Under the pieces are notes generated by a model. That model did no database searches and was not told where the DNA came from. It saw only the letters and a list, made by a program, of their open reading frames with translations. From NCBI RefSeq assembly GCF_014653435.1, contig NZ_BNAO01000009.1, forward strand, positions 62,001-126,000: DNA of 64,000 nt, given 5' to 3'. Below are positions 8,414-19,526 of the stretch, one piece after another. Every line of letters starts with the position of its first letter. Positions within the stretch are counted from its first letter, which is position 1. A program made the translations under genes and the position numbers. The stretch is from Alishewanella longhuensis. Lineage in GTDB: Bacteria; Pseudomonadota; Gammaproteobacteria; Enterobacterales; Alteromonadaceae.

Positions 8414-10861
8414 ATGTTGTCGAGCTTATCGCTGTTTACCAGGCTTTTGAAATGGCCACTGCGGCTGTTAGTTAAATTTAAAATCGTGCCAGACAATCCA
8501 CTAAATCAGTTAGGAATAGTAACTGAGCGGCCCTTATTTTATATCTGCCATACCGAATCGGCCAGCGATCTGGCAACCTTGCGCCGGGTCTGTCAGCAAT
8601 TGTCCCTGCCCGATCCTTTAGCATCTGTTTCGCTTAATGGTCAGCAATTACCACGCACTCTTTTTTTGGAGAAACCACATCAGCTAATAGGCGGCCGCGC
8701 TAAAACACAGGCACTACAACAAGGTCAAGCATTGTTAGCAGCCCATTTGGCAGACCCAACCTTACAAGCACAATTAATGCCGGCCGCCATTTTATGGGGC
8801 CGTGCACCCGGAAAAGAAAACAGCATTAAATGGCTGCTAGGCGAAGCGCACTCGCCTAATTGGTTAGCAAAATTAGTCATTGTATTGATCTCAGGGCGCC
8901 ATACTCTGGTGCGTCTGAGTAAACCAGTCGATTTACAACAAATGGCCGCCCAGTTTGGCGCTGCCGAAGACACGGCCCGTAAGCTGTTACGAATGTCACG
9001 AATTCACTTTTACCGGCAGCGATTAGCTGCTACCGGTCCAAAATTAATGAATCGCAGCCAGCTGTTTAATGCACTATTAGCGACCCCTGCCCTGAAAAAA
9101 GCCATCGCAGATGAAGCAAGCAGTAAACGCATCAGTCCTAGTGCTGCTCAGCAAGAAGCCCGCAAGTTACTGCAAGAGATTGCAGCTGATTATCGTACTT
9201 CTACCTTACGTTTTGGCGATCGGATACTCAGTTGGTTGTGGCAAAGGCTATATAACGGCATCAAAATTAATAATGCCGACATGTTGCGCGATCTAGCGCA
9301 AAAAGGGCACGAAATCGTCTATGTTCCCTGTCATCGCAGCCATATGGATTATCTGCTACTTAGCTATATTATCTATCATCAGGGCTTGGTGCCGCCCCAT
9401 ATCGCTGCTGGTATTAATTTGAACTTCTGGCCAGCGGGCACCTTGTTTCGCCGCGGCGGTGCTTTTTTTATCCGGCGTAGCTTTAGCGGTAATAAACTTT
9501 ACTCCGCGGTGTTTCGTGAATACTTAAGTCTGCTTTTTATGAAAGGTTATGCGGTTAAATACTATACCGAAGGTGGCCGCAGCCGCACCGGTCGTTTATT
9601 AACCCCAAAAACCGGCATGCTGGCAATGACAGTGCAATCGATGCTTAGAGGTATTGATCGACCAGTGACCTTAGTACCGGTTTATCTGGGCTACGAACAT
9701 GTGATGGAGGTCAATACTTACCTGAGCGAACTACAAGGCTCTGGCAAAAAGAAAGAATCGGTAACCGGCGTTTTAAAAGCCATCCGTAATTTACGGGATT
9801 ACGGCTATGGTTATGTTAATTTCGGCGAGCCAATCTCGCTGAATCAATATTTAAACCAACAAGCGCCAGATTGGAAAGGTGAAATTAACGCGTTAGAGGC
9901 ACCTAAACCGCAATGGCTTAATCCAGTGGTTGCCAAATTATCAGATCAAATAATGCGACATATTAATCAGGCTGCAGCCTTAAATAGTATAAATATGTTG
10001 GCTCTTTGTTTACTGGCCAGTGACAAACAAACCTTAACCCGACAGGAACTGCTACAGCAATTAACCTGTTATCTGCAACTGCAGCAGCAAGCACCCTACC
10101 ACCGCTTAGTGAGTTTGCCGGAAATGAGCCCGGAGCAAATGATAGACCACGCAGAAAAGATGCAGAAAATTCAGGTGTCACGCGATAGCTTTGGTGAGTT
10201 AATCAGCTTAACCCCGGCTAATGCCGTATTGATGAGTTATTACCGCAATAACGTACTGCATTTATTTATCCTACCCGCTATTTTAGCGGCAGCTGTGCTG
10301 CGTCAGGGGCAGTTACACCAACAGCAACTTTTGATACTGGTCGAACAACTCTACGGTTTATTACGCCAAGAGCTGTATTTATATGTCCCTTCAGTTAGCC
10401 AGTACAGCAAAACGATTTTGCAGCAATTAACCAGCCAGGGATTATTGCTCCAAGATGGCGACTTGTATCAGGCGCCCGCTCAACATAGCCGCGAATACTT
10501 TATGCTTGACCTCTTAGCGCATAATGCCGAACATACTTTACAACGCTATGCGATGGTATTTAACTTACTGCGGGCTCATGGCCCACTCAATCGCGCAGAA
10601 CTGGAGCAGCAAAGCCATCAGCTGGCGCAGCGACTACTGGCCCTGCATGGCATTAATGCCCCAGAATATTATGACAAAAACCTGTTTGCCACCCTTAGTC
10701 AGGCGTTAAAAGCCGAGGGCTATACCCAATTGGATCAAGACAATAGAGTAAATGCCACGGCAAGTTTGGCCAATCTGGCTAAAACCGTTAACCTATTGCT
10801 ACGCAGCGAGGTATTGCAAAGTATTAACAGCATTATGCCAGAGCAGATCCCTCAGACCTGA
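8414..10861 (+). CDS. plsB: Glycerol-3-phosphate 1-O-acyltransferase PlsB
   Basis: First committed step of phospholipid synthesis: acylation of sn-glycerol-3-phosphate at position 1, at the inner membrane. The 815-residue protein has the acyltransferase blocks [17 protein letters not shown] (HX4D catalytic motif, near residue 302), [27 protein letters not shown] and [12 protein letters not shown]. The N-terminus resembles E. coli PlsB ([15 protein letters not shown]). ATG 8414 is used; an in-frame TTG at 8408 is better spaced from an AGG and could be the real start, adding two residues. It reads away from lexA, and its end overlaps convergent tesB by 10 bp. Confidence 0.95.
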   Translation: MLSSLSLFTRLLKWPLRLLVKFKIVPDNPLNQLGIVTERPLFYICHTESASDLATLRRVCQQLSLPDPLASVSLNGQQLPRTLFLEKPHQLIGGRAKTQALQQGQALLAAHLADPTLQAQLMPAAILWGRAPGKENSIKWLLGEAHSPNWLAKLVIVLISGRHTLVRLSKPVDLQQMAAQFGAAEDTARKLLRMSRIHFYRQRLAATGPKLMNRSQLFNALLATPALKKAIADEASSKRISPSAAQQEARKLLQEIAADYRTSTLRFGDRILSWLWQRLYNGIKINNADMLRDLAQKGHEIVYVPCHRSHMDYLLLSYIIYHQGLVPPHIAAGINLNFWPAGTLFRRGGAFFIRRSFSGNKLYSAVFREYLSLLFMKGYAVKYYTEGGRSRTGRLLTPKTGMLAMTVQSMLRGIDRPVTLVPVYLGYEHVMEVNTYLSELQGSGKKKESVTGVLKAIRNLRDYGYGYVNFGEPISLNQYLNQQAPDWKGEINALEAPKPQWLNPVVAKLSDQIMRHINQAAALNSINMLALCLLASDKQTLTRQELLQQLTCYLQLQQQAPYHRLVSLPEMSPEQMIDHAEKMQKIQVSRDSFGELISLTPANAVLMSYYRNNVLHLFILPAILAAAVLRQGQLHQQQLLILVEQLYGLLRQELYLYVPSVSQYSKTILQQLTSQGLLLQDGDLYQAPAQHSREYFMLDLLAHNAEHTLQRYAMVFNLLRAHGPLNRAELEQQSHQLAQRLLALHGINAPEYYDKNLFATLSQALKAEGYTQLDQDNRVNATASLANLAKTVNLLLRSEVLQSINSIMPEQIPQT

Positions 10862-11715
10862 TACTCCCGAATCACGCCTTGCTGGATGGTGGTAGCCACC
10901 AGCTTGCCATCCCGACTAAAAAACTGGCCCTGTACCAAGCCCCGGCCGCCTGAAGCGGCGGGGCTATCTACCGCGTACAGCAACCAATCATCAAAACGGA
11001 AATCGTGATGAAACCACATAGCATGATCAATGGTGGCAACTTGCATCTGCGGCGCCATAAAAGAGCGACCATGTGGCTGCAGTGCCGTAGGTAAAAAATT
11101 AAAGTCCGAGGCATACGCTAACAAATATTTATGTACCCTGACATCATCCGGCATATTGCCATTGGCTTTAAACCAAACAAAACGCTTTGGCGCGCTCACT
11201 TGCGGTGAAAAGGGATTTTGAAAATCCACTGGTCGCATTTCTATCGGTTTTTCACAAATAAACTTGCTGCGCAACTTTTCCGGAATTTGTGCGGCATGCT
11301 GCTGATAAAAATCTAAATCAGACACTAACTCATCAGGTCCGGGTACGGCTGGCATGGGTGTTTGATGCTCAAATCCCTGCTCTTCGGTTTGAAAAGAGGC
11401 CGTCATATAAAAAATGGGTTTACCAAACTGAATAGCACTGACTCTGCGAGTGCTAAAACTTTTCCCATCCCGAATATTTTCAACTTCATAAACGATGGGC
11501 TTGCTGGCATCGCCCGGCCGCAAAAAATAAGAATGAAAGGAATGCACCTTGCGCTCTTCCGGCAAGGTTTCTTTAGCAGCCGATAACGCCTGCCCCATTA
11601 CCTGGCCACCGAACACGGCTTTGAAGCCCAAATCCTGACTCTGACCACGATATAGCCCAAGCTCTATAGTTTCTAGCTTTAGTAAAGATAATAAATTGGC
11701 TAATACCTGACTCAT
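10852..11715 (-). CDS. tesB: Acyl-CoA thioesterase II
   Basis: Hydrolyses medium- and long-chain acyl-CoA to free fatty acid and CoA. The 287-residue protein is a double hot-dog fold, full length for TesB. Recognisable stretches are [24 protein letters not shown] near the N-terminus, [13 protein letters not shown], and in the second domain [20 protein letters not shown] and [19 protein letters not shown]. It stands alone on the minus strand between two plus-strand genes and overlaps the plsB 3' end. Confidence 0.93.
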   Translation of the reverse strand: MSQVLANLLSLLKLETIELGLYRGQSQDLGFKAVFGGQVMGQALSAAKETLPEERKVHSFHSYFLRPGDASKPIVYEVENIRDGKSFSTRRVSAIQFGKPIFYMTASFQTEEQGFEHQTPMPAVPGPDELVSDLDFYQQHAAQIPEKLRSKFICEKPIEMRPVDFQNPFSPQVSAPKRFVWFKANGNMPDDVRVHKYLLAYASDFNFLPTALQPHGRSFMAPQMQVATIDHAMWFHHDFRFDDWLLYAVDSPAASGGRGLVQGQFFSRDGKLVATTIQQGVIREYQV

Positions 11716-11778
11716 ACTCTGGCCTATGCTGTGATTTAAAGTGCTGTTATTCTGCCGTAAATAGAGGAGTCTGGCAAA

Positions 11779-12234
11779 ATGAACTATTGGTTATTTAAAA
11801 CCGAACCTGAGGAATGCAGTATTGATGATTTTGCACGTGAACCCAACAAAGCCATTGTTTGGGAAGGCGTACGTAATTATCAGGCGCGCAATTTTTTACG
11901 AGATTCCGTCGCGGTGGGCGATCAGGTCTTTATTTATCATTCTAGCTGTAAGTTAATTGGCGTGGCAGGTATTGCTAAGGTGGTGCGGGCAGCCTATCCG
12001 GATCCCAGCCAATTCAATAACCAAAGTCCCTACTTTGATGCCAAAGCCTCAGATGCACAACCCCGTTGGGTCGCAGTAGACTTGATTTTTGTAGAGAAAT
12101 TACCGCAACTCATTTCTCTAGACAAAATTAAAGCTTGTCCCGAAATGGCCGGCTTACCTTTAGTGCAAAAAGGCAGTAGATTGTCTGTGATGCCCGTTAC
12201 TGCGCAGCAGTGGCAAGATCTGTTGAACTTGTAG
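11779..12234 (+). CDS. EVE domain-containing protein
   Basis: The 151-residue protein matches the EVE family (thymocyte nuclear protein 1-like), a PUA-related fold thought to read modified bases. It begins [18 protein letters not shown] and contains [26 protein letters not shown], and a C-terminal [16 protein letters not shown], all typical of the family. GAGGAG lies nine bases before the ATG. The cellular role is unknown. The stop is followed after 50 bp by a small gene of unknown function. Confidence 0.9.
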   Translation: MNYWLFKTEPEECSIDDFAREPNKAIVWEGVRNYQARNFLRDSVAVGDQVFIYHSSCKLIGVAGIAKVVRAAYPDPSQFNNQSPYFDAKASDAQPRWVAVDLIFVEKLPQLISLDKIKACPEMAGLPLVQKGSRLSVMPVTAQQWQDLLNL

Positions 12235-12284
12235 CCAAACTGGCGCTCTTACTGAAGCATCTAACCTGTTTTGGAGCCACGAAT

Positions 12285-12527
12285 ATGCACGCCATGAAAA
12301 TAACAGAGCGGCGCCAGACGGCGAAAGACCTTCATGTGCTTTGGGAACAGCTTACGCTCGCGCAGAAATTTTCTGTCGCCGAACTACAACGCTACGGTTA
12401 TCAGTTGCAGTTTGTCAGGCAGTTGCCGGCCGGCCAACTAGCGATACTGGATTTTGCCGGTAAGCTGGCCGCTATTGATAATGATGGGCAGATTGATACC
12501 GAGCCGTCACTGATCTTAAGACATTAA
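12285..12527 (+). CDS. Small protein of unknown function
   Basis: An 80-residue soluble protein beginning MHAMKITERRQTAKDLHVLW. I do not recognise the family. There is no signal peptide, membrane segment or Cys motif. The frame is open from GTG 12210, but the first ATG with a ribosome binding site (GGAG nine bases before 12285) is used; another ATG follows at 12294. It is 50 bp downstream of the EVE gene in the same orientation and ends just before a strong terminator, so the two are probably co-transcribed. Confidence 0.65.
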   Translation: MHAMKITERRQTAKDLHVLWEQLTLAQKFSVAELQRYGYQLQFVRQLPAGQLAILDFAGKLAAIDNDGQIDTEPSLILRH

Positions 12528-12531
12528 TAAT

Positions 12532-12563
12532 ACAATAACGCCGGCAACTGCCGGCGTTATTGT
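12532..12563. terminator. Bidirectional terminator between convergent genes
   Basis: A perfect 14-bp inverted repeat (ACAATAACGCCGGC and its complement) with the four-base loop AACT, placed five bases after the 80-residue protein gene and 11 bases before the end of the convergent DUF885 gene. The GC-rich core flanked by AT-rich arms would work in both directions. Confidence 0.85.
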
Positions 12564-12574
12564 TACAGCATGTT

Positions 12575-14314
12575 TTATTGCTGCTGCTTTTGTTTTATAT
12601 AACGCTCAACCTGCTGTTCTAACACCGCTAGCGGTACGCTACCATTACCCAGCACCACAGCATGAAACTCACGAATATCAAAACGATCAGCCAGCTGTTC
12701 CTCGGCCTGCTTGCGTAAACGCTTGATAGTGAGCTCACCTAACTTATATGACAAGGCTTGTGCTGGCCAACTGATATAACGATCGATCTCGGTTTGCACA
12801 TTATGCATGGATAGCGCAGTATTCTCTGCCAGAAAATCCATCGCTTGTTGCCGGGTCCAGCCTTTAGTATGCATACCGGTGTCAACGACTAATCTGGCGG
12901 CACGCCACATCTCATAAGTTAAACGGCCAAAGTTGCTGTAAGGGTCCTGATAAAAGCCCATTTCCAGCCCTAAGTACTCGGCATACAATCCCCAGCCTTC
13001 GCCAAAAGCCGAGGTATAAAATGAACGACGAAAATCTGCCAATTCACTTTGCTCTCGCGCTAACGAAATTTGCAAATGATGTCCCGGTACTGCTTCGTGT
13101 AACGTTAACGCTTCCATTTCATAGAGTGGTCGCCGATTCAGTGCGTAGGTGTTCACCCAGTAAAAGCCCGCTTGATCATCACGAGAGGCCCCGGAATAGC
13201 GGCCAGTAGTATATTTAGGGGCAATTTCTGCAGGCACTTCTACCACCCCATAAGGTGTGCGTGGCAGCAAATTGAAGAAACGCGGTAACTGGGCATCAGC
13301 ACGTTTGGATAACCAGGCCGCATACCTTAATAACTCATCTGCCGAGGTAGGATAAAACTGCGGATCCGTGCGTAGATAATTGATGAAGTCTGCAAAACTG
13401 CCTTCAAAGCCCAGACTGTCGATAACTTGCTGCATCTCTGCACGAATTCTGGCCACTTCAGCCAACCCCGTTTGATGTACCTGCGCAGGGGTTAATTGCA
13501 AAGTAGTGTAATGCTCTAAACGGTTTTGATAAAAAGCACTGCCATTCGGTAGTGAACTGGCAGCAATGTCCTCGCGAGCACCTGGTAAATAGTCGGCGAC
13601 CATAAAGTTGTAAAATGCCTGATAAGCAGGATTCACCTGGGTACGAATTAATTCAGCAGCTTGTTGCCGGAACTGCTGCCATTGCTGCTCGTCCAGGCTG
13701 TCCGGTTTACGCTGCAAGGGTTGGAAAAATACACTTTGCTCGGCATCGACAGCGATATAAGAGCTGATACTTTGTTCAAACCCCGCTAACACCACCTTGG
13801 GCTGTGTAATGCCTCGCGCTAAACCTTCCCGCATCAACGCAGTTTGCTGTGTCATATAGCCTGGAATGGCAGCTAACCGCTGTAAATACAACTGATAATC
13901 GTCCGCTTGACGCAAGACGCTTCGCTGAAAACTCATCGCTAAAAAGGTATGAAAACCCGATTCAGACGTTAACGGCATAAAATGTGCGTCAAAGCGATAT
14001 TGATCAATTTCATCTGCCAATCTGTAGGCCAAAATGGCATGATCAATTTGCTCTTGCTCAGATAATTTAGTCACATCAACGGCAAGTAATCGTTGTTGCA
14101 ATAACAACCGCTGTTGTTGCCGCTCGGCCAGCCCAGCCATCGACATATCGGTTAAGTTGCCAGGTGCTGGCGTGCGCAATGTTGTTTCGGCTTGCCAAAT
14201 CTGTGCCGCCAACTCAGCAAAGGTCGGGGTGGCTACCTCAGGAGCTTTGCTGGCACAACCAGCTAACAACATTGCACCTGCGAGCAAGCTAAACGCCTTA
14301 TTAATTCTATTCAT
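12575..14314 (-). CDS. DUF885 family lipoprotein (putative metallo-peptidase-like)
   Basis: A 579-residue secreted protein with a lipoprotein signal ending LAGC (Cys20), so it is probably membrane-anchored outside the cytoplasm. It matches the DUF885 family. The conserved LHEAVPGHHLQISLA near residue 400 is an HExxxH-like metal-site candidate, and EGWGLYAEYLGLEMG follows. Peptidase activity is inferred from this motif and not proven by the sequence. The C-terminus is Gln-rich. It is monocistronic. Confidence 0.87.
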   Translation of the reverse strand: MNRINKAFSLLAGAMLLAGCASKAPEVATPTFAELAAQIWQAETTLRTPAPGNLTDMSMAGLAERQQQRLLLQQRLLAVDVTKLSEQEQIDHAILAYRLADEIDQYRFDAHFMPLTSESGFHTFLAMSFQRSVLRQADDYQLYLQRLAAIPGYMTQQTALMREGLARGITQPKVVLAGFEQSISSYIAVDAEQSVFFQPLQRKPDSLDEQQWQQFRQQAAELIRTQVNPAYQAFYNFMVADYLPGAREDIAASSLPNGSAFYQNRLEHYTTLQLTPAQVHQTGLAEVARIRAEMQQVIDSLGFEGSFADFINYLRTDPQFYPTSADELLRYAAWLSKRADAQLPRFFNLLPRTPYGVVEVPAEIAPKYTTGRYSGASRDDQAGFYWVNTYALNRRPLYEMEALTLHEAVPGHHLQISLAREQSELADFRRSFYTSAFGEGWGLYAEYLGLEMGFYQDPYSNFGRLTYEMWRAARLVVDTGMHTKGWTRQQAMDFLAENTALSMHNVQTEIDRYISWPAQALSYKLGELTIKRLRKQAEEQLADRFDIREFHAVVLGNGSVPLAVLEQQVERYIKQKQQQ

Positions 14315-14690
14315 ATTCAGTTCCCTGTTTATTCTTCTATTCGAGACCCTTTAGCCTTACCTGTGTTCTATTAAGGTAACCGCAGTGCCATTAGTTTTCG
14401 CAAATCCGTAGTACTAAAGTTTATGTTTACAGCGGGCTAACTGCAGCACAGCAATAACGCTACCGATGATTGTAACCGCTTTTTAGAGACTGCACATGGC
14501 AGCGGGCCGCGTCAATTGCCCACTCTACCGCTTCTATCGCTGTTAAACTCGACCTTATTTGGGCCCAACTGACGGTAATTTCGACATATCTCTGAAATTA
14601 TTCTGAAAACATATTGCCAGTCCTGTTTTATCACGTACTATAGAAATTGTTAATTAACTTGTTACCGCTATTGGAGCTCTGATTCGTGCT
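14315..14690. other. Intergenic region with divergent promoters, no gene seen
   Basis: About 376 bp between the DUF885 gene (minus) and a diguanylate cyclase gene (plus). It should hold both promoters. A possible -10 (TATAGA, near 14640) precedes the cyclase gene, but no well-spaced -35 was found. No RNA gene or repeat was seen. Confidence 0.4.
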
Positions 14691-15713
14691 ATGAAGTATA
14701 AAGATACGATGCAGCAAGCCATGGACAAAGCCGCCCAGGTTGGTGCATTTTTAAAGCACAATCAACTGGCCGCACATCCTACAAATTACACTGTGGGCTA
14801 CGAATACATTAGCGGTAACAATAGCGAGCTCTGTCAGGCCATTGAACAGAAATTGGCTGCAAAAGCCTGTTTTGATGATTTCATTATGGCGGAGCTCTAC
14901 AATCGTTATTTAGTCCCCGAACAGCAGCAACAAGAACAATTATTACAAGACGTATCTGGTATGGTTAGTCGCCTGTCGGGCTATACAGATCTTGCCGCCG
15001 AAGCAACCGAAAACTTTATTGACCAGCTTGATCATACCGTTTTTAAGCTGGAGCAGGATGCGATACCCATGCCACCGGCTTTAGCTGAGTTAAAGCAAGT
15101 TACCTTGTCTTACCGTAAGCAACAGCAACAGCTCAATCAGCAGCTGATTAGTGCTAACCAACAAAGCCATCAATTACGCAATGAAATCGAGCAACTAAAA
15201 AAACAACGTTTACAAGATCCACTTACCGGCCTGTACAATAGAGTGGCCATGCAGAATCAGGTAGAATTATGGCTAAGCGAGCAGCCTGATCGGCGTATCG
15301 CTGCCATTTCGGTAGATCTCGATCACTTTAGCCGGTTTAATCAGGATTATGGCCACACCATTGGTGACATTATTTTGTCGAGAGTGGCACGTAAGGTTGG
15401 CAGCTATGTACAAGAAAGTGGCATGCCAATACGCGCTGGCGGTGAAGAATTCTTATTACTGTTACCTGATGTTGATTTGCGTACCGCGGCCGAGATTGCT
15501 GAGCAAGTGCGCAAAGGCGTAGAGAAACTCCGCTTTATTTCCGCCCGGGACAAGAAAAGTCTACCCAAGGTGACTATTTCACTGGGCGTTGCCCTCTATC
15601 ATGCCTCAGAAAACTGGTACCAGTTTTTAGCTCGGACCAACAATGTTATGCAGTTGGCGAAACAGCGAGGTCGCAATCAGGTTGCCAGCGAAGCTATGTT
15701 AGCCTCTGTATAG
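14691..15713 (+). CDS. Cytosolic diguanylate cyclase (GGDEF)
   Basis: Makes cyclic di-GMP from two GTP. The 340-residue protein has no membrane segment. An N-terminal helical region of unknown type leads through a Gln-rich coiled coil (about 135-175) into a GGDEF domain beginning DPLTGLYNRVAM. The active site is GGEEF (residues 250-254), with the metal-site context VDLDHFSRFNQDYGH. The inhibitory I-site RxxD is replaced by QESG, so product inhibition there is probably lost. GGAG lies 15 bases before the ATG, which is far; a second in-frame ATG at 14709 is possible. Confidence 0.92.
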   Translation: MKYKDTMQQAMDKAAQVGAFLKHNQLAAHPTNYTVGYEYISGNNSELCQAIEQKLAAKACFDDFIMAELYNRYLVPEQQQQEQLLQDVSGMVSRLSGYTDLAAEATENFIDQLDHTVFKLEQDAIPMPPALAELKQVTLSYRKQQQQLNQQLISANQQSHQLRNEIEQLKKQRLQDPLTGLYNRVAMQNQVELWLSEQPDRRIAAISVDLDHFSRFNQDYGHTIGDIILSRVARKVGSYVQESGMPIRAGGEEFLLLLPDVDLRTAAEIAEQVRKGVEKLRFISARDKKSLPKVTISLGVALYHASENWYQFLARTNNVMQLAKQRGRNQVASEAMLASV

Positions 15714-15822
15714 CAAGGTTCACACAAAGCGCTAATTTTCTACCCTTGATTGACTGCGGCTGTTGGCTCAGCCAGCGTAATCTTTTACACTAGCCGCTTA
15801 TCAATCGCAATCAGGCACTGTT

Positions 15823-16578
15823 ATGAGCGAACCTAGCAACTCCACCACGCATTTTGGTTATAAATCGGTACCCGCCGAACAAAAAGTCGCCATGGTCGCA
15901 GATGTATTTCATTCTGTCGCGGCTAAATATGACATTATGAATGATGTAATGTCCATGGGGATCCACCGCTTATGGAAGCGGTTTGCCATTGACTGCAGCG
16001 GCGTAAGACCGGGCCAGCAAGTCTTGGATCTTGCCGGAGGTACCGGCGATATCGCCGCCCTGTTCTCGAAGCGCGTCGGCGCTAACGGTAAAGTGATACT
16101 CGCTGACATCAACGAATCGATGCTTAATGTTGGCCGCGACAAACTGCGCGATCTCGGCCTAATCAACAATATTGAATTTGTGCAAGCCAACGCCGAAGCT
16201 TTACCTTTTGCCGATAACAGCTTTGACATCATTTCTATCGGTTTTGGCCTAAGAAATGTGACCGATAAAGATGCGGCTTTGCGTTCTATGTTCAGGGTAT
16301 TAAAACCAGGTGGCCGCTTACTGGTACTGGAATTCTCTAAACCTACTCACGATTGGCTTAGCAAAGCCTATGATCTTTATTCGTTCCGGCTATTGCCGTT
16401 TATGGGCCAGCTAATCGCCAACGATAAAGAAAGCTATCAGTATCTGGCTGAGTCGATCCGCATGCACCCGGACCAAGAAACATTAAAGCAGATGATGGCA
16501 GCAGCAGGCTTTGCCGAAGTCAGCTACTACAATATGACGGGTGGTATAGTCGCCTTACATCGGGGCTATAAATTCTAA
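15823..16578 (+). CDS. ubiE: Ubiquinone/menaquinone C-methyltransferase
   Basis: SAM-dependent C-methylation in ubiquinone (and menaquinone) synthesis. The 251-residue protein has the SAM-binding motif [11 protein letters not shown] near residue 70, the UbiE signatures [18 protein letters not shown] and [11 protein letters not shown], and the usual C-terminal [16 protein letters not shown]. The stop overlaps the ubiJ start by one base (TAATG). It heads the ubiE-ubiJ-ubiB order common in gammaproteobacteria. Confidence 0.97.
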   Translation: MSEPSNSTTHFGYKSVPAEQKVAMVADVFHSVAAKYDIMNDVMSMGIHRLWKRFAIDCSGVRPGQQVLDLAGGTGDIAALFSKRVGANGKVILADINESMLNVGRDKLRDLGLINNIEFVQANAEALPFADNSFDIISIGFGLRNVTDKDAALRSMFRVLKPGGRLLVLEFSKPTHDWLSKAYDLYSFRLLPFMGQLIANDKESYQYLAESIRMHPDQETLKQMMAAAGFAEVSYYNMTGGIVALHRGYKF

Positions 16579-17183
16579 TGCTGCCGCTGTTACCTCAGCT
16601 GCTCTGTGCCACAGCAGAGAATGTCAGTCGTAAATTGATAGCGCTGGACCCAGCTTGTCAACCTGCGTTAAAACGTTTGCAAGACAAACAGCTATCGGTA
16701 ACACTGCGAGATCTCAAGCTCACTTTAGTAGTCAGTGCTTGCCAGGATGCCCTGTTATTTAACCAACATAACGATGCAACCGATTGTCAGATCAGTGCAG
16801 ACATTCGCACCCTAAAACAGCTTAGAGATCCGAGCCAATTAACTCGTTTAATCAAATCTGATGCCTTGCAAATAGAGGGTGATTTGCAAGTTGCTCAGCT
16901 TTTTTCGCAGTTTGTGCAACAGCTAAGCCCCGATTGGCAGCTGGCGTTATCGCATTATATGGGTGACGCCCTTGCTTATAAAATAAGCAGCACCCTAACG
17001 CAATTACAGCAGTATATTAAGCTAAAAAATTCCCAACTGGCCCAGTTACAACTTGAGCTAGCACAAGATGAGTTATTGCTCGCACCAAGCCGCGCTGAAA
17101 CCGAACAATTCAACCAACAACTTAGTGAATTGCAAGCCAGAGTAGAGTTATTGCGCCGCCAGCTAAGCAAACTTCAGGAGTAA
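16578..17183 (+). CDS. ubiJ: Ubiquinone biosynthesis accessory factor UbiJ (SCP2 domain)
   Basis: UbiJ is a lipid-binding accessory protein of the soluble ubiquinone biosynthesis complex. The 201-residue protein has an SCP2-like N-terminal half (for example LRDLKLTLVVSA and SDALQIEGDLQVAQLFSQF) and a C-terminal helical segment rich in Leu and Gln that looks like a coiled coil. It sits in the standard place between ubiE and ubiB, overlapping ubiE by one base, which decides the name; sequence alone would only give the SCP2 family. Confidence 0.9.
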   Translation: MLPLLPQLLCATAENVSRKLIALDPACQPALKRLQDKQLSVTLRDLKLTLVVSACQDALLFNQHNDATDCQISADIRTLKQLRDPSQLTRLIKSDALQIEGDLQVAQLFSQFVQQLSPDWQLALSHYMGDALAYKISSTLTQLQQYIKLKNSQLAQLQLELAQDELLLAPSRAETEQFNQQLSELQARVELLRRQLSKLQE

Positions 17184-17186
17184 TAG

Positions 17187-18815
17187 GTGCGGATAAGCCG
17201 TTTTTACCAGATCCAGAAAACCTTGTTACAATACGGCCTGGATGAATTAATCCCGGCACAATGGCAACCTTGGTACGCAAAACTGCTGCGTGGCAGTCTG
17301 TTTTGGTTGCGCAATCGCTACCCGGAGCACAGTATAGGTGCCCGCCTACGGTTGGCACTGCAAAGCCTGGGGCCGGTTTGGATCAAGTTTGGTCAAATGC
17401 TGTCGACCCGCCGAGATCTGCTACCCGCAGCCCTGGTCGACGAGTTAGCCATTCTGCAGGATAAAGTGGCACCCTTTGCGGGCGAAGAAGCACAACGCCT
17501 GATTGAAGAAGCGCTTGAACTGACAGAGATCAGTGAATTATTCGCGCACTTTGAATTGATACCACTGGCATCTGCCTCTATTGCACAAGTTCATACCGCG
17601 CAACTTAAACAAGCAGATGGTAGCTTAGCGGATGTCGTGATCAAAGTCATTCGCCCTGGGATCCGCAAGCAAATTCTTGCTGACTTGGCACTTATGGATA
17701 GCCTGGCTGTGATGGCCGCCCGTTTTTTGCCCGATGGCAAACGCTTACGCCCACGCGAGGTCGTCGCAGAATATCGCAAAACCATCTTAGATGAACTGGA
17801 TTTACAGCGCGAAGCCGCGAATGCCATTCAATTGCGGCGCAATTTTGCCGAATCAGACTCACTGTATATTCCTTTTGTTTATGCCGATCATTGCCGCAGT
17901 AACGTGATGGTAATGGAGCGTATTTATGGTATCCCAGTTTCCGATATTCCTGCATTGGAAGCGCAAGGCACCAATATGGAGCTGCTGGCAAAACGTGGCG
18001 TAGAGGTGTTTTTCACCCAGGTATTTCGCGACAGTTTTTTCCATGCTGATATGCACCCGGGTAATATTTTTGTTTCCTATGATCACCCAGAAAACCCGAA
18101 ATATATTGGCATTGACTGCGGCATAGTGGGTACCTTAAACGCTGAAGATAAGCGCTATCTAGCGGAAAACTTTGTGGCCTTTTTTAACCGTGATTATCGC
18201 AAAGTCGCCCAGCTGCATTTAGACTCCGGTTGGGTACCCGCGCACACCAAGGTAGAAGAATTCGAAAGCGCGATTCGTACCGTGTGCGAGCCTATTTTTC
18301 AAAAACCACTGGCCGAAATTTCCTTTGGCCATGTATTGCTCAACCTGTTTAATACCGCGCGGCGCTTTGAAATGCAGGTGCAACCGCAATTGGTATTATT
18401 ACAAAAAACCCTGTTGTACATTGAAGGTCTTGGCAGACAACTCTACCCACAGCTAGATCTGTGGAAAACCGCCAAACCTTTTTTGGAAAATTGGGTCAAA
18501 CAACAGGTGGGGCTGCCCGCTATCTGGCGTCAGATAAAAGAAAATCTGCCGTTTTGGGCTGAAAAAATGCCGCAGATGCCAGAACTACTGCATCGTTATC
18601 TGGAGCAAGGGCCCAGACAACAGCAAGCCTTGCTGCTACAAATGCAGCAAATGCAACAGCAGCAGCAACAGAGCAAACAACAAATAATTAGCGCTATTCT
18701 TGCGGCAGCTTGCCTGATTAGTGCTAGTATAGCGTTCAGTATTAGTACAGGCTGGTTAGCCGCTACGCTTGGCGCAGCCGCTGTCGTATTTGCCATAAAA
18801 GCTTCACTGGCATAA
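17187..18815 (+). CDS. ubiB: Ubiquinone biosynthesis regulatory kinase-like protein UbiB
   Basis: Atypical kinase/ATPase of the ABC1/ADCK family needed for ubiquinone synthesis. The 542-residue protein shows the KxGQ motif ([16 protein letters not shown]), the Ala-rich loop [12 protein letters not shown], ExD-type [11 protein letters not shown], and the nucleotide-site [12 protein letters not shown]. Two hydrophobic helices end the protein. Just before them is a run of Met and Gln (about residues 485-500). Translation starts at GTG 17187, with CAGGAG six bases upstream and three bases after the ubiJ stop. Confidence 0.96.
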   Translation: MRISRFYQIQKTLLQYGLDELIPAQWQPWYAKLLRGSLFWLRNRYPEHSIGARLRLALQSLGPVWIKFGQMLSTRRDLLPAALVDELAILQDKVAPFAGEEAQRLIEEALELTEISELFAHFELIPLASASIAQVHTAQLKQADGSLADVVIKVIRPGIRKQILADLALMDSLAVMAARFLPDGKRLRPREVVAEYRKTILDELDLQREAANAIQLRRNFAESDSLYIPFVYADHCRSNVMVMERIYGIPVSDIPALEAQGTNMELLAKRGVEVFFTQVFRDSFFHADMHPGNIFVSYDHPENPKYIGIDCGIVGTLNAEDKRYLAENFVAFFNRDYRKVAQLHLDSGWVPAHTKVEEFESAIRTVCEPIFQKPLAEISFGHVLLNLFNTARRFEMQVQPQLVLLQKTLLYIEGLGRQLYPQLDLWKTAKPFLENWVKQQVGLPAIWRQIKENLPFWAEKMPQMPELLHRYLEQGPRQQQALLLQMQQMQQQQQQSKQQIISAILAAACLISASIAFSISTGWLAATLGAAAVVFAIKASLA

Positions 18816-18876
18816 TCCGCTTAGTCGCAGTAAGGTGCCTACCCGGCATTTTAGGTAATAAAACGAGGAAGTTAAC

Positions 18877-19143
18877 ATGGGTTTTGGTGGTATTAGTATT
18901 TGGAATTTGCTGATCATTTTAGCCATTATAGTGCTGCTATTTGGCACCAAAAAGCTGCGCGGTATTGGTACTGATTTAGGCTCAGCAATAAAAGGCTTCC
19001 GCAACTCCATTAAAGATGAAGAGCAAAAAGACGACGCTGAGTTAAAAGCTGAAACGAAACCAGCACAAATTGCCGAGCAGACTAAGCCTGCCGCCGATGC
19101 CGCAACAAGTAACCAACATACTACTGACAAAGATAAAGTATAA
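18877..19143 (+). CDS. tatA: Twin-arginine translocase subunit TatA
   Basis: Pore-forming subunit of the Tat export system for folded proteins. The 88-residue protein has the N-terminal helix [19 protein letters not shown], the hinge [20 protein letters not shown] and an acidic/polar tail. A GAGGAAG lies just ahead of the ATG. It is followed by tatB after two bases. Confidence 0.96.
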   Translation: MGFGGISIWNLLIILAIIVLLFGTKKLRGIGTDLGSAIKGFRNSIKDEEQKDDAELKAETKPAQIAEQTKPAADAATSNQHTTDKDKV

Positions 19144-19145
19144 TT

Positions 19146-19526
19146 ATGGGTTTTTGGGAGCTGCTGATTATTGCGGTTGTGGCCCTACTGGTATTAGGGC
19201 CTGAACGCTTGCCCGGTGCGATACGCAGTACCATGAAAACCGTAAGAAGCATCAAACAGTTTGGCTATCAAATGCAAGCTGAGTTGAATGACAATCTGCG
19301 GGTACATGAGTTACATCAAAAACTGAAAGATGCAGAAGCCAAAGGCATGCTAAACCTTACTGCAGATGAAACAGCCGCTTTAAAAGAGCTCACTGAAGCA
19401 GCTAACTCGGTACGTCCAGCTAATGCCCAACTTTTGCCTGATGCAACTAACAATGCCGTTGCCACACCTGCAGAGCAACCCCTGATTGAGACCGCTGTAA
19501 AAGATGAAAACAAAACCGGATCCTGA
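19146..19526 (+). CDS. tatB: Twin-arginine translocase subunit TatB
   Basis: Forms the Tat substrate receptor with TatC. The 126-residue protein starts [20 protein letters not shown] and has the amphipathic [18 protein letters not shown] segment typical of TatB (a Glu and the GPERLP motif separate it from TatA). Its end overlaps the tatC start by 23 bases, suggesting translational coupling. Confidence 0.95.
   Translation: MGFWELLIIAVVALLVLGPERLPGAIRSTMKTVRSIKQFGYQMQAELNDNLRVHELHQKLKDAEAKGMLNLTADETAALKELTEAANSVRPANAQLLPDATNNAVATPAEQPLIETAVKDENKTGS

Noticed and set aside
18640-18690. CAG-rich repeat encoding Met/Gln in UbiB
   Set aside because: Reads in frame as the ubiB linker before the C-terminal helices; it is not a separate repeat or instability locus as far as can be seen.
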